Shown here piece by piece: positions 63,314 through 64,000 of a DNA stretch of 64,000 nucleotides (positions within the stretch are counted from its first letter, which is position 1; each line of letters begins with the position of its first letter). Source of the stretch: Hormiphora californensis. Lineage: Eukaryota > Ctenophora > Tentaculata > Cydippida > Pleurobrachiidae. A program made the position numbers and the translations under genes. The stretch is taken from the NCBI GenBank assembly GCA_020137815.1, contig CM035357.1, positions 1,005,974-1,069,973 of the forward strand. The letters are read 5' to 3'. Below the pieces are notes generated by a model, which had not been told where the DNA came from, did not search any database, and was given only the letters and a program-made list of their open reading frames with translations.

Positions 63314-63439
63314 GTAAGATGAGACAGCAGGTAGAAAAGACATTTAGTGTTTTTTGAAAATGAAAAAAGGTTAACACTTAACTCATTTACTAACATAATT
63401 TAGAAAAGTTCAAAATTTCTGCCATCATTTCATAGTTTT

Positions 63440-63781
63440 TTAGAATCTATTTCCTTCCATCATTAAGTAAATGATTAATGCAAAACTGGCGAAGGTAAGC
63501 GTTACACGATAAGCCCATTGTCCAAGCCCGAGAACCATGGCTTTGCATTTTAGGGCTTCTTTTCTGTCTCCTCGATTTTTCGCATTAATAGTCTTGATTC
63601 CGAACACAATGATAAATACTCCTATGATCGGCATGACAATTGGTCCGGTCAACACGAGGAACCATTCAAAGAAGGAAATTTTCCGATCCACTTCAACATA
63701 CCATTCCGAGTCATCTGATTTTCCAGCGGAGTAATTAGAGTTTGTTTCCTCAACTTGAACCGTCTCCATGGCGTAGCACAA
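63440..63781 (-). CDS. Small two-helix membrane protein, antisense to JMJD6 intron 6
   Basis: The frame has 113 residues; the start may be the second Met (METVQVEETNSNYS). An acidic cytoplasmic-type N-terminus precedes two hydrophobic helices (FLVLTGPIVMPIIGVFIIVF and VTLTFASFALIIYLMM) joined by a basic loop (NAKNRGDRKEALKCK). I recognise no family. It is intronless and complete, lying between JMJD6 exon 6 and the window end on the opposite strand. It could be a nested gene or the last exon of a neighbour. Confidence 0.5.
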   Translation of the reverse strand: MCYAMETVQVEETNSNYSAGKSDDSEWYVEVDRKISFFEWFLVLTGPIVMPIIGVFIIVFGIKTINAKNRGDRKEALKCKAMVLGLGQWAYRVTLTFASFALIIYLMMEGNRF

Positions 63782-64000
63782 AAAAGAAGGGGCAGAAAAT
63801 TATGCTGCTCGGTCGGTAGATACGAAAAAGGGGTGATTCACAACGGTGTTACTCCTTCATAAAACAAGACAATACATTTCTGCAACCTGGGGAAAGGAGT
63901 AATGATTACCAAGACTAATAGGAAGGCCGGATCTTTTGTACACACAGTGTGACATACACTCAGACACACACGGAGGGAGTGCGTGAGAGAAAGAGAGATA

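Overview
This is a 64 kb piece of nuclear DNA from an animal. The genes have many introns with canonical GT/AG ends, and several encode proteins typical of Metazoa: kinesin light chain, an SNX9/18/33-type sorting nexin, a TRPM channel, a rhodopsin-type receptor, MANF, SEC11, a PUR protein and JMJD6. Short introns, close gene spacing, huge CT/GA dinucleotide tracts and many short inverted-repeat elements suggest a compact non-bilaterian genome, perhaps a sponge. That last step is inference; nothing here fixes the species.

Layout. 1-2.3 kb: little except one orphan ORF. 2.3-13.7 kb: a segment bounded by diverged inverted repeats (2339-3965 and 12925-13664). It holds the first two coding exons of kinesin light chain on the minus strand and a minus-strand PAM-like gene with a broken reading frame. 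14.1-16 kb: the rest of kinesin light chain, on the plus strand, so the gene is split by an apparent inversion. 18.0-25.6 kb (minus): a complete sorting nexin in 13 exons. 26.3-34.9 kb (plus): a TRPM channel sharing a divergent promoter region with the sorting nexin, with a coiled-coil ORF antisense in one intron. 34.7-37.6 kb: an 880-bp direct duplication of the TRPM 3' end. 37.8-39.1 kb: a single-exon GPCR. 39.9-41.7 kb: two LINE ORF1-like remnants. 42.1-46.2 kb (plus): MANF, whose first intron contains the whole SEC11 gene on the same strand. 46.2-50.5 kb: gene-poor, with MITEs and minisatellites. 50.6-57.5 kb (minus): a PUR-repeat gene with a retrotransposon ORF1 and a MITE in its big intron. 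57.9-60.6 kb: a 1-kb near-perfect palindrome and a TIR/TSD element carrying a tRNA-Val-like sequence. 60.8 kb to the end: the 5' part of JMJD6, with a small antisense membrane-protein ORF.

The genes do not form one pathway. MANF and SEC11 both act in the endoplasmic reticulum, and their nesting may couple expression. The strongest unexpected pattern is at exon-intron borders. In at least eight places a splice site plus its adjoining exon bases has been duplicated, and in two genes (SEC11 and the sorting nexin) it has grown into a minisatellite of 3' splice sites whose decoy copies mostly lead to an immediate in-frame stop. The second is the inverted-repeat-flanked inversion that splits kinesin light chain.
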